Assembly: GCA_024752435.1 (NCBI GenBank)
Contig: CP103034.1
Location: 1,736,001 to 1,800,000, forward strand
Length of the DNA stretch: 64,000 nucleotides
From: Allantophomopsis cytisporea
Taxonomy: Eukaryota > Ascomycota > Leotiomycetes > Phacidiales > Phacidiaceae
Direction: 5' to 3'
The translations under genes and the position numbers were made by a program. Shown here in pieces: positions 22,651-33,506 of this stretch (position 1 is its first letter; the number at the start of each line of letters is the position of its first letter). The notes beneath the pieces were generated by a model that was not told the DNA's origin, did no database searches, and worked only from the letters and a program-made list of their open reading frames with translations.

Positions 22651-23306
22651 TTGAAGAGATGATTATAAGCAGAGAGTAGGAATGCTTTTATATTAAAAGA
22701 ATCAGAGATGAGTAAAAAATGTACTTACCTAGCTCTAGTATCCCAAGAATCTGCCAAGATATTGTTGCCAGTAGTAATCCAGTATCTTATCCTGAAGTAG
22801 GCGGGGTAATTAAGCAGATATACTCGCCTAAACTGTAACGTATCATCACATGACAGTGTACATACCCAATCAAGGTTCCTCCCCGATTGTCATGACCTTG
22901 AGAAAATTTCACGTGCTGCTAGAGATTGTACACTGTCTAGAAATTTTCATCAAAATTCATGCCTCAAGTAACTCAGGCTCCACCTGATTTATGTTGCTAG
23001 AGCAAAATCAATGGCTAGAATAACAATAGACCGCCTCCAAACCACTGAATACTCTCGGTTGTCGGTTGTTAAAGGGTCTCGAATTTGAAGCAATGTCAAA
23101 CAGGGCGACGGTCGCAAGAAGGCTGATAATCACCGCCGCAATTTCCTGGAGGGATACATCCGAGCTACAAAGAGCAAAGGGATACCTAACTCACGAATTA
23201 CTTCTGGATGCTATGTAGAATTAAAAGTATACATTCTTATCGGTTGAGTCCGGAGCTTTTCATGCGACGTCGAAAATACGACATGAACTAAATAAAAAAG
23301 AAAAAG
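22651..23306. other. Intergenic region between the P450 and PhyH genes
   Basis: 656 bp, including the former PhyH promoter and the P450 3' end. A short imperfect inverted repeat (ATGACA ... TGTCAT, about 22849-22894) is visible. No gene. Confidence 0.4.
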
Positions 23307-24929
23307 TTAAGTCTTCTTCCTCCAGGTCAAAACACACTCCAAGCCCGATTGTTGGACAAACCATCTGTTCTTTGTCTTCCAAGGCTGATCTGGTTTAGCA
23401 AGCGCAATGTTGAACGTCCTCAAGAGCTCAGGAACAACCTTCGCCATCTCCATAAGGCTAATATGCTTTCCCACGCATGTCCTACTCCCAGAACCGAAGG
23501 ACAGAAAGCTCTGTTCCATCTCTTTCAATTTCTCCTCGTCGGACTCAATCCAACGCTCGGGTATGAATGACTCCGGGTCTGGGAATACTTTGGCGTCGTA
23601 CTGAAGAACCCATGGATTGATACCTACAATGGTGCCTTCGGGGATATGTTGGCCACAGATCTCGACTCCGCCAACAGGTACATGGCGTTCCATCAACAAA
23701 CCGACCGAGGAATGCAAACGCATAGCTTCTTTTCGCACGGCGTCAAAATATGGGATATGTGTCTTGGATTCCGAATATCTGATGGGGTGGCTGAGGACAT
23801 TGGCTGCATCGGCAGCATCGATTTCAGCGACTAATTTCTGCATCTTATCCGGGTGAAGACAAAGGTAGTAAATGATAGAGCGAAGAGCAATAGCTGTGGT
23901 ATCTGAACCTGCGAAAACATTCGTCGAGAGTCCGACTATTACATCGCGGGTACTCATCTTTAACGGGTCTTTCACCTTGACTGCCGACCAGCGAGATAGC
24001 ATGTCCTTGCCGACAACGTCCTCATCGGAAATTATGAGCTCACCGTTGCGCTTTATGGACGAACGGGAGTTGATGGCTTTCAAAGTGAAGGTGAGTACGG
24101 AATTCCACGATTCCATGCTGGGTATCAGAATTGGGAAAAGGGGGTTTCCAAGTAGGAATGGATGGAGCTCAGGAACCTGCCCACAAACACTAGCATAGAA
24201 GAGAATCCCCTCGATTGTCTTCATCATATCATCAACGTCCCTTCCCGATTTTAGGAAGCCTAATTTTGTAGCAAATGAAACTTCGCCCACTACGTCAAAA
24301 GCATAGTATTGGAGCCAGGCTCCAAGATCGATGGGTTTACCTGCCGAGACATACTCATCCAAACGCGATATGAATAGCTTAGTGCAGGAGTCCATCGCAG
24401 GTTCAGACTCTAGTAGAGTTGACAAGCTATATGCTCCAGCAATCTTCTTCTTATCAATTCGATGAGCTTCAGCATCTCGCGTTGAAAAGAGATTCATTTG
24501 AGGCTTCTTGTTCCAAGATATAGATTGGATCGGATAAAAGGCCGTCTAGAGGTAGTAGTTAGCTTCACGTCTAGGAAATCGATTCATGCGTTCTTTTTCT
24601 ACCTTTGTGAATTGCGTCTTCAACCCATATATGATAGGAATTGCGTTCGGGTCCCCAACGGAGATATGGTTAGGGCCAATACGGACTAATGGGCCGTGTT
24701 TTTGATGCAATCGAATTGCGGTATGATGGGAATCTCCTTGGTAAACATCATACAGTCGCCATAACTTGGTGTATTTTGCTAACCATGGTCCCGGAATATT
24801 CGAGAGGCCAGAACGTAGTGTTTTCAGAGACACATATAGAATGAACAGAACAGCCAGGAAGTAATGAGGATATCTTCTCAAAGTTACGATCAGAACATCG
24901 GCCAGAGGCTGGGCAGCGTCTTTATCCAT
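23307..24929 (-). CDS. Cytochrome P450 monooxygenase (microsomal type)
   Basis: Two exons (24603-24929, 23307-24545) with a 57-nt intron encode 521 residues. The ATG at 24929 places an N-terminal membrane helix (YPHYFLAVLFILYVSL) just before the proline-rich hinge IPGPW. The I-helix AGSDTT, the ExxR motif in EAMR, the PERW motif, and the heme loop FGSGSRTCVG (thiolate ligand Cys466) are all present. The sequence style is that of fungal pisatin-demethylase/benzoate-hydroxylase-like P450s acting in secondary metabolism or detoxification at the ER; the substrate is not deducible. The open frame extends upstream to 25151, but that part does not look like P450. A transposon-like element sits about 400 bp upstream of the start. 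Confidence 0.93.
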
Positions 24930-25326
24930 AATGGCGTCCGTAGTCAATCGACGGTGGTGACAACGGAGTGTTCGAAAACTAGATGCCAAAAGCTCGTCGA
25001 TAGCTGTTTGGAATAAAGAATAAACAATTTTTATTCCCACGGCGGATGTACAACCATAAGTGTTTTCCTTAAGAGACCATTCCAGAGAAAATAAGGAAGA
25101 AGTAATAGATCGTCCTGGCTTTATTCCTATCTTCAGCTTTATGTTAGCCAATAGAAGAGGAGGAGGAAGAACGCTCAGAATAAGTAATTTCTCGAGATAA
25201 GATATTTCTCAATAACAGTTAATGATTTCTACTAATAACATGGACACCTAATGTATGATTGAACCTCAACATCCAACATTTCAGGGATTCGTAAAAGCGG
25301 GGCATATGCGTACGTTAGTAACTGTC
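24930..25326. other. P450 upstream region
   Basis: About 400 bp between the P450 start and the inverted-repeat element; the core promoter must lie here. No distinct motif is recognised. Confidence 0.4.
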
Positions 25327-25328
25327 TA

Positions 25329-25363
25329 AGTCCGTCCACATACTGACCGGCCACCCCTAGTAA
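25329..25363 (+). repeat. Left terminal inverted repeat
   Basis: Begins AGTCCGTCCACATACTGACC; matches the reverse complement of the right end at 31 of 35 positions. Confidence 0.88.
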
Positions 25364-26140
25364 TCTGTAAGCTTACCGCAGCTCACGCGGAGCAGAACTA
25401 CGTATATATCAATATATATTGGATATATGGTGTAGTATAGAATTGGTTCTGTAAAAATAGTAACTACAACAGGTTGCGTCGCCGCTTGCCAAGGTAAGCG
25501 GTAAAATTGATGTTTATTACTGGGGCGGCCGCAATACTCTGATAGTACAATTTGATATTCAACTCAGTATTGACCCGTATTGACCTATATTGACCGTATT
25601 TACCGACAATTAACTAAACTTTGTAACTCTATATTCTAGTAGTCTTCCTAGTAATTTCTGGAGTCTTCATTTTCTACGTTTTGTCTCTCTCCCGCGCTCT
25701 TTCTCTCCCTCTCCCTCTTTCTCCTGTTCTTTCTTTTTCTTCTGCTCTCTCTCCTACTCAACATTGTAAACCAATAATCCTAGGACACTGAGAGTTAAGC
25801 ATCCTAAACGCTGAGAACCATTGATTATCCCTATCTTGCTAATATTCCAATATTATATAGATAGCTACATATCGTGTAAAAGTAGGGAAGTTGCTTTAAG
25901 CATGAAGTAAAAGGAAATATAACTGTAATATAACCGGCTACCTATCAAAATAGGAATCTTTAGGTATCACATAGAATTGTGTATAGAAGGACTATATTGA
26001 AATATTATTAATATAGCTTACTAGAATGCCTTATATTTAAGCTATCTAAATATAAACTTTTTATTTTATAGTATTTAAATGTATATTTATCTTATCATAC
26101 TAGTTCCTATATTTGTATTCTTATTTGGAAGGGTAGCCGG

Positions 26141-26175
26141 TTATTAGAGGTAGCCGGTCAGTATATGGACGGACT
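26141..26175 (-). repeat. Right terminal inverted repeat
   Basis: On the minus strand begins AGTCCGTCCATATACTGACC. Differences from the left end are three C to T and one G to A. Confidence 0.88.
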
Positions 26176-26177
26176 TA

Positions 26178-27498
26178 TCTCTCTGCTGCCAACGAAAGCA
26201 TATCCCATATGCAGCACAGCACAAGTAAACGAGAATCCTCAAATGCACGGAAGTCATCAGATTAATTCCCCATGTTCTCCAACAAGTACCGAACCGAGCT
26301 TCCCGAAAATCTGATACATTGCAGTCACGCATCTGCGCAATTTGTATACCACTTTTGGGAAACATTGCATCCAATATAGGTCAAGATTAACAAAAGACCA
26401 GCATCGCCTCTGCATTTCTACCTGTGTTGTCTATCTCGCTCGCCTGTGGTATTTGTCAGTTCAGCAAGGAGATATGTACATATATAAGTTTGAGTGTGAT
26501 CAACCGAATTATGGGGTGAGATAACGACAGCAATATGAAGTGGGCCATACTTATAGAAAAAGTATTGAACGTGTACTAAGTGCGCACTTACCAAAGATCT
26601 CCTTCGCCAAATATGAGTAGTTGTACAAAACATATGGAATACCCAGAATTCTGGCTGTTCAGGGTCTTCATATTCATATTATGCTACAAAAGTTTCAAGT
26701 GATCGAGGAGGAAGGATCTCCTTTGGCCTCTTGGTCCAACCCCGCCCACGCTAATTTGGTAGGTGGTATCGGGGATAAAACCCGGTACTCCATGATGGAC
26801 CCGATGAGGCTTCCTGCACGCGCTAATTTGATAGTATCGGAGAGAGATCCTAGCATCCCGAGACGACCCGCTTTTAACCTTCCCGGTCGACTGAAGGACC
26901 ATAGCCCTCTATTCTGTCTGGGTCGTCAGTTTTTTTTTATTATCGGATTCATGTCACTGCAAGAAATAGCATACCTTCTGAATAAATTTTGAAACCTGTG
27001 CTAAATGTTCAAGTGACTAACAATGTCAGCTCTCATTGCAACTTGTTTTGATCACTAATGCCCGAGAAAATAAATGCATAGTATATCCTTGGAGTGGCAA
27101 TTAAGTTATGAAGAGAAAAAAGATTGATTGTCTGATTTAACGAGCAGAACAAATTTGTATTTAGAACTTGGTATCTATTGTAAAATGTATGCTATTATTT
27201 CTAAATTATTGCTTTTTGATTTGCTAACCTTATTATCAGAGTTTGATAATCCGATTCTTGACTACAAGATAGTAATCTCGAGACTTGTCACTGAATTTAG
27301 ATGTAATTAAGTACTTACATATGGTTTGCGTGTCAGAATAAAAGACTGGATTTTGTGCTTACGACCCCGAAGTGCTGTAAGGTACTACCTGCGCTTGAGA
27401 ATACAAAATACAAAATACAAAATGTAATTAACCTATAAACATTCCAAGGATTTGGTTATCGTTCCAAAGGGGAAGTCAACAAACTCAGCCGGAAACTC
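26178..27498. other. Intergenic region with a GC-richer island
   Basis: No gene recognised. A GC-richer segment at about 26700-26920 carries an imperfect direct repeat (about 26747-26775 and 26817-26845, both with CTAATTTG...TATCGG). From 27000 to 27440 the DNA is AT-rich, with a short tandem AATACAAA near 27400-27422. The right end is the 3' flank of the SNF2 gene. Confidence 0.4.
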
Positions 27499-30400
27499 TC
27501 ACGTGGTCTGCTCCTCTATTGCTCTCTGCTCTGCAGCCCTAGCACCCAGCTCTCGCGCAATAATTGGGTTCACAGGGCCTTCTAATCCTGCTTTCTTCGC
27601 GTTGTTGAAAAGACAGCCCCACAAGTCCTCTCTGTCAACGACCTCGCCGCCCCCTGTCTTCGCGAGTAAACTAGCCAGAGGTCTTGCCTGGAGTTCCTTC
27701 GAATTCGCATCCTCGACCTCATTGCTATTGACTTTCGCCTTTACTCCCTTTCCCATGTGCTCCATTCTCCTCTTCACGGCAATATTGTAAATACTCTCTT
27801 CGACACTGCCCTGAATAAGGTAGAGCCAGACAGTTGTCTCCGAAAATTGCCCAATACGGTCAACACGGGCAATGGCTTGCAGTTCCAGCGCAGTGTTGAT
27901 AAGTGGTTCGCACAAGAAAACATGACTAGCAACCACGAGGTTCAAGCCAGAGCTCTGAGCTCGTGCGTGTAGCAAGAAAACCTCAACACTAGCATCGTTC
28001 ATAAATTGTTCAGTTGAACCAGATTTGTCTATTGTCGTATATCCGATGCGGAAACGCTTTAATGCACCCCCAAGAACATCGAGGAAATCCTTGTACTGCG
28101 AGAAAATGATTGACTTAGCACCGGGGTCTTTCTCGCGAAGCCAGATGATGTGGCGTGCTAAGGTGTTTATCTTAGTTCCAAAGGAAGGTCCATCTAAATC
28201 AACATTCTTGATCTCTGATAATGCTTCGGAGCTGATGTCTGAATATATGCCGGACTTATTTGTTGGAGCATGCCGAGAGGACGAGGGAGAAGATGGCTCG
28301 TTATGAACTTGTAGCTCCTGAGGCTTGTAAGTAATATCGTGGAGATCCTCTCTAGTGAGACGTCGTTTGCAGATGGGACAGGTGTGATGCTGGTGCCACC
28401 ATGCCATCATACACTCTTTACAGTATTGATGTCCACAAACTGTCAAAGCACCTGTTTCGAAGGATTCCTGACAGATAACACACATGCGTTGTGCACTTTT
28501 ATCCGAAGCTGCCGTTTGGAGATGAACAAGGTAGCGCCGCTTGGACTTGGCCGTTGCGATACGACGCAGGAGTTCCTCCTCTTTAGCAAGCATAGGAACA
28601 TGGATGTTGGGTGTGATTTCACCTTCGTAAGGAGCAACCATATCTGAAACCTGTTGTAGCTGACGATAGTATTCAAGACGTGTGTTCATGACACTTGTAA
28701 AAAGATCAATCTCTTGCTCGAGACCGGTGACAGCCTTACGCTGCTCTGTGAGATGCTTGGAAATCTTCTGCCGTTCCTTTTCAACAAGCGCAAGCTCGTT
28801 CTCTGCACGTTTGCTACCATTCTCTGCATCGACACGGAGATTGGTAGAAAGAGTTCGCAACTCCGAAAGTATACCACTGAGTGAACCAAGATCAGCATGA
28901 GGCTTGATCAATTCACGCGCTCTTAGAAGCTCTATAGTCTTCTCTGGAAATGCGCCCTCGCCTTCTCTTGCAAGCTTGAGAGATGTCTTCACTTCATTCT
29001 TCACCAACAAATTCTCTTGTCCGGTGATGGCATCGTATCGATCCGCAATGGCAGCACGTAGAGCTTGCACATACACCATGACCTCGTCTTGAGTTTTGGT
29101 TGAGTCTTCGTACTCATCGCCCGTGATCTCAACACCGTCATCCTCATCCACCAGCGGTTTGGTCAGGAATTTGATTGTCGTCTCGCGCCAATCATCGAGC
29201 TCATTTGCTTGTGCATCCATAGCCTCAGCGAGATCGTCCATGCGCTCGAAAATCCTTGAAGTTTCGATGCCACCTTTCGCAGGTTTCTTTGCTGACACTT
29301 CAGGTATCTGAACGAACGATTGTTGAACGGCCTGTCGCGCAACCTTTTGCATGAGATGAGATGCTTTACTGAAGATCTAGAAGCATATTAGAGTGACTTC
29401 AGATGATTGTTGACAAGTTAACTGACCTCCCTCAAGATTTTCTTTCGAATTGTTTTTGCCCTCTCATAGCCGTCGTTCTCAAGACGCTCTAAATCCTTTG
29501 CCTTTTCACTATCAGGCGGCGCATAGTCTTTATCTTGCCTCAGCTGGAAATACGCATTGGCTTGAAAGAAGGCAGCCATGTGTTGGACCTCCAATGCTGA
29601 TCTTAAACGATTTCGCAAAGGCCCCAACCTTGAGTTCTCATCTTTATCCGCCTCCTTATCACTCTCAGCCTCTGAATCCTTAGCAAATCGGTCGGAGAAC
29701 TTTGAATCTGCCTGCTTCAAGAGCTCATTTGCTTCTTCTACCATAGCAGTAGCCTCTGCCGAACCCTCAGTCCATATGTCGAACGCCTCTCTAACGCGAG
29801 GACTGTTCTCTAGAAACTGACCACGTTTTAGCTTCGAGAGGAGAACTGTTCGCTCATCAGCGCGTATTGAAGAATCAGTTTGTTCGAGCATAGTGTTCAA
29901 TACATCATCTACCGTTCGTAATTGGCCATTTGGACGTCCAAGAGCCCGGCGATTTCTCTCACCGACCTCAGGATGTAAAGCGGTCTGTCGTAGCCGGAGA
30001 AGCGCTTGTCTCATAGACTCTATGGTACGTGGATTTTCTGGATCCCAGTCATCATCCAAGGGAGCTCCATTCGCATCGAGACCACATCTCTCAGCTAGTT
30101 CGATGAATAGAGACCGGTAGTGCTGTTCTTCAATAGGCGTAAATGGCATACTTATCACTATTCTTTTCTGAGAGGGAAGTCGAAGTTCGTCGCGAACCAT
30201 TTGTTTGGTGTGTCGCAAGGCTAACTGATTGAAATACTTCTTGAAATATTTTGGGTGATTAACGAGACATGTGAAGTATTTACTCTTGGAGTAAAAAGGC
30301 TCGCATCGTAAAAAGAACAGGAGACCATAGAGATCATCGATATGACGGCGAACAGGAGTACCGCTGACACCCCAAGCATTGATTCTTGGAATCATTTGGG

Positions 30401-31946
30401 CAACTTGAGCTGCATTGCTTACACCGCTCTCAATCATTTGAGCCTCATCAAGACAAACCCGCCACCATGCGAGTCTCACAAGAGGTGATTGAGGGCGTTC
30501 GTACCTTGGTTCCCTGTTACGAAATGCGCGATCAGGTGGCGGTGTTGCATAATGTATCTCTGCAGCTAATACACGATAGGTGGTGAGGACAACATCGTAA
30601 GAGTTGAGCTTATCAAGCCATCTGTCGTTAGTAAGCTTGGAGCCTTTCATTCCTTTGTACTCAAAAACAGTCAAATTCGGAGCATGTTTCTCGAGCTCAG
30701 AAACCCATTGCTTCAAGATTGAAGGGGGCGTGATAATCAATGTTGCCGCGGTTTGACGTATGACTGGATCGAGACCATGAATATGAAATGTGAGAGGTTG
30801 TGGTGCTTTGTGCAGTGTGATCAAAGCGGCTATTTCAACTGTTTTCCCAAGTCCCATCTCCTCTGCAAGTATGCCACCCCTTGTTAGCTCCATTGGCAGA
30901 AATATCTTCCAAAGATCTCGAGTGGCAACGTCAAGCAGTTCACTGTAGAAAAATGGAACACCGTCCGCATCCAATCGTTTTTCAAAAGATTTCCTAATGC
31001 ACTCAAGATCATCATGTGGCTCCGTGACTCCCATAAGTGCTGATGCTTCTCTTTTGAGCATCCAAGCCAGAGTTCGCTTCTGGAATGGATAAAGGTCAGT
31101 CGCCATACCATCAGTGACGATATTGCTGGCGACGCTGTCATCTGCTGGTGGTACATATACACTCTCATAAAACGATTGTGCAGTACGGCTGAATCCAGTG
31201 TCCATTGGGATTTTGCCATGATTCAGTGCTAAATAAGCACCTCTCACTTCGTTGTCGAAGGAACTGTAATCCCGTGGGTTTGCCCATCTCAATGTAGATT
31301 CGTTCAGCCATTGAACTTCAAGATCGATCTGCAAACAGTCGGTATTTTGAATGCACAATAACTTGAAATGGATGACAACCGAAGATTGCATGTTCTTTCC
31401 TCTAGCGTAAACCGATGCCGCCTGCTGTATTTCCTGGAGGATTGAAATATCCCCATCGCTCGTGAGAGGCTCCAGATGTGTGTCAACTACGCAGACGGTT
31501 TGCTTGCTCTGCTGTGCTTTAGAGGTCTCTTTGCAATATACTCGGAGCCTGTAAGGAACATGACCATCACAGTTAGGGTTATACGCCTCGAGCGTTACAT
31601 TTCCAGGGCTGCTGAAGCTTTTTGTAATCGCAGGGCCGAGGAAAACCGGACCGTCGATTTCAGTATCTTCATCAAGAGAGTTACTACAAAAATCTGTCGC
31701 CAGACGCAATCTTCTCAGTATAATCATAGGCTGATCCTGGACCTTCACAGTCGCCACTTTCCGTCGCTTGCGAGGTGGTTCGCTCCTATCAGATGTGGAA
31801 CTACCACGAGTTACAAAATCCTTCAGAGTCTGGGGTAGAGCATCTGAATATTAAGTCAGTATATTTTAGAACCCGCATATATATATATGAACATAGGGAG
31901 TACCTCTGGAATGAGCTCTGACAACTCCGAGTTGAGAGTCATCCAT
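27499..31946 (-). CDS. SNF2-family ATPase with RING finger, SHPRH/Irc20-like
   Basis: Three exons (31904-31946, 29427-31843, 27499-29376; introns of 60 and 50 nt) encode 1445 residues. The start at 31946 opens a short exon MDDSQLGVV that splices in frame to a basic PPRKRRK motif, a likely nuclear signal. The SNF2 N-lobe has Walker A GLGKT (about residue 345), DEAQ (about 480) and the motif III-like GVSGTP. A long helical insertion follows, then a C3HC4 RING (CVICQ ... CGHQYC ... CPIC, about 1119-1155) between the two helicase lobes, and motif VI ARVDRIGQ (about 1330). An interrupted helicase with an embedded RING is the hallmark of human SHPRH and yeast Irc20, putative E3 ubiquitin ligases acting in DNA-damage tolerance and recombination. 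All key residues are present. Confidence 0.93.
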
Positions 31947-32948
31947 CTGTCACGTTAGGCAGACACTACTGCTGTCTAACGATATCAACCACACTCTAGT
32001 TATCACGTTGGGGTTAACCTTGTGCGATCCACAGTCTTCAGACAATCGTGATTTAATGATTGCTCGTGACACTTAGTATCTGATGAACGTAGAGCTGAGG
32101 TTCCGTGGGTTACTATCATGGAGATAACAGGATAGCTAACGAGGGAAAAAAGATGAGGAGGGGGAGGGGGAGGACCATGGTCAACTACTCGGCATGGGTC
32201 TGGTTCAGCCTGGTCGAACTTCTTATCGATAAGGAATTAGCGCACAGCCTCGAGTTTAGTAAGCAATGTCGGCTAAGTTTCTCCAATTCATAACGTATAA
32301 GGTAAGGTAACCAAGGTGTGCATATCTTAATACTTCAAGTCGTTTTTTGTTTGTGACATTATCTCTTTTTCCTTCCCTAGACTTACGGACCAAAGATCCC
32401 TCTCAATTACGTGTATATATGACGGCAGAGTCTTGGCAGAAGTATCCAAATATATCTTAGGGGGCAATCAACCATTGGAAGGCCTCGTGCTCAACCTAGA
32501 CGCGGCCGGGTAAATACGAATGAATAACTGCTGCTGCTTACCACGCGCATAATTCTATTTGTGATGAAGATTCACTGCCAACTAATTTTAGACTCAGCCG
32601 CATAGAATAACAACTGTAAATATGACTTGATATTGAGATTACACAAAGTCGCTGGTGAGTCGAGTGTTTGTCATGGGATTGAGTGGGAATTATCAATTGT
32701 CAGCAATAATCACGTTTTGCACTCCAAGTTTCCTTGATCACATGTATGTTAACGTGGTAAAAATAATTGAGCATGACTTCCTGCTCCCAATATGATTCGT
32801 GTATATTCTACGTATAGCTAACTAAGCTGGGTATTTCTCCATATTAATGTATCCTCTGTGAAAAAGAAAAAAAAAACTCCTCTCAAATCGTGTATCAGTC
32901 ATTAATCGTGATCCCCAATCACTCCCTCAATGAGAAGACCTCTCACCC
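31947..32948. other. Promoter of the SNF2-RING gene and 3' flank of the bZIP gene
   Basis: About 1 kb without coding potential. A G-rich purine tract lies at about 32155-32175 and an A-run at about 32860-32876. Confidence 0.4.
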
Positions 32949-33506
32949 CTATCGCCCAGAATAATAATATCCCCCCCTGCCACTTCCACTGCCACTTCCC
33001 TCACTGCCTCTCTTCTCGGCTCCTTTCTTCACTACATGGCTTAGACTCAGACTTCCCCAAGGTAAGCCGCTCAATTCCTCGTCGGTATCGTACTCCACGT
33101 CAGCTGCAGTGCGATAGACGCCGCCAGCCTTGTCTCTATTTTCGCTGTCCCGGTATTGGGCCTCTTCCTCCTCCTTCTTCTTATCCCTGTACTTTCTCTG
33201 AGCAAGACGATTCTGAATACGTCGTCGTTCCTCTGCATCCGTCACTGTGGTCCAGTCATCCTTTTTGCTAGAAGCGTGTTTAGAAGATGAAGATTTATGC
33301 TTGATTGAGCTGGAGGAGTGAGATGAGTGAGAGGATTTGCTGGAGCGAGAAGACATGGCTTTGGGCTGATTGATGGGTGTGACTGTTTCTTCTGATGAAT
33401 ATCCAAATCCTATATCCTCTGAGATGTCGAATGTTTCGTTCTTGATTTTAGGAGAACCACGTGAGGGTTGTTTGCCTTTGGATTGAGATTTTGAAGATGA
33501 TGACAT
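32949..33506 (-). CDS. Small bZIP-like protein with fungal basic region
   Basis: Single exon, 185 residues. A Ser/Lys-rich disordered N-terminus precedes DAEERRRIQNRLAQRKYRDK (about residues 90-110), the fungal bZIP basic region with the N-x2-AQRxxR contact residues. Downstream there is only a short acidic helix (KKKEEEEAQYRDSENRDK), with no clear heptad leucines, then a Ser/Gly-rich tail. The missing long leucine zipper means dimerisation is uncertain, so I call it bZIP-like. Many filamentous ascomycetes carry such short proteins of unknown function. It lies in the conserved block and has a very long upstream non-coding region. Confidence 0.75.
   Translation of the reverse strand: MSSSSKSQSKGKQPSRGSPKIKNETFDISEDIGFGYSSEETVTPINQPKAMSSRSSKSSHSSHSSSSIKHKSSSSKHASSKKDDWTTVTDAEERRRIQNRLAQRKYRDKKKEEEEAQYRDSENRDKAGGVYRTAADVEYDTDEELSGLPWGSLSLSHVVKKGAEKRGSEGSGSGSGRGGYYYSGR

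Larger units (their letters stand above)
25329..26175. mobile_element. Non-autonomous DNA transposon with terminal inverted repeats and TA target duplication
   Basis: An 847-bp element bounded by inverted repeats of about 35 bp that begin AGTCCGTCCA at both ends, flanked by TA on each side (25327-25328 and 26176-26177). TA duplication and a terminus starting AGT suggest the Tc1/mariner superfamily. The interior is AT-rich without a transposase frame. It holds tandem TATTGACC-type units (about 25568-25605), a long pyrimidine tract (about 25678-25758) and a repeated CCGGCTACC-type subterminal motif. The two ends differ at four positions in the first 35, all transitions. It is either a MITE or a deleted copy, inserted upstream of the P450. 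Confidence 0.85.
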
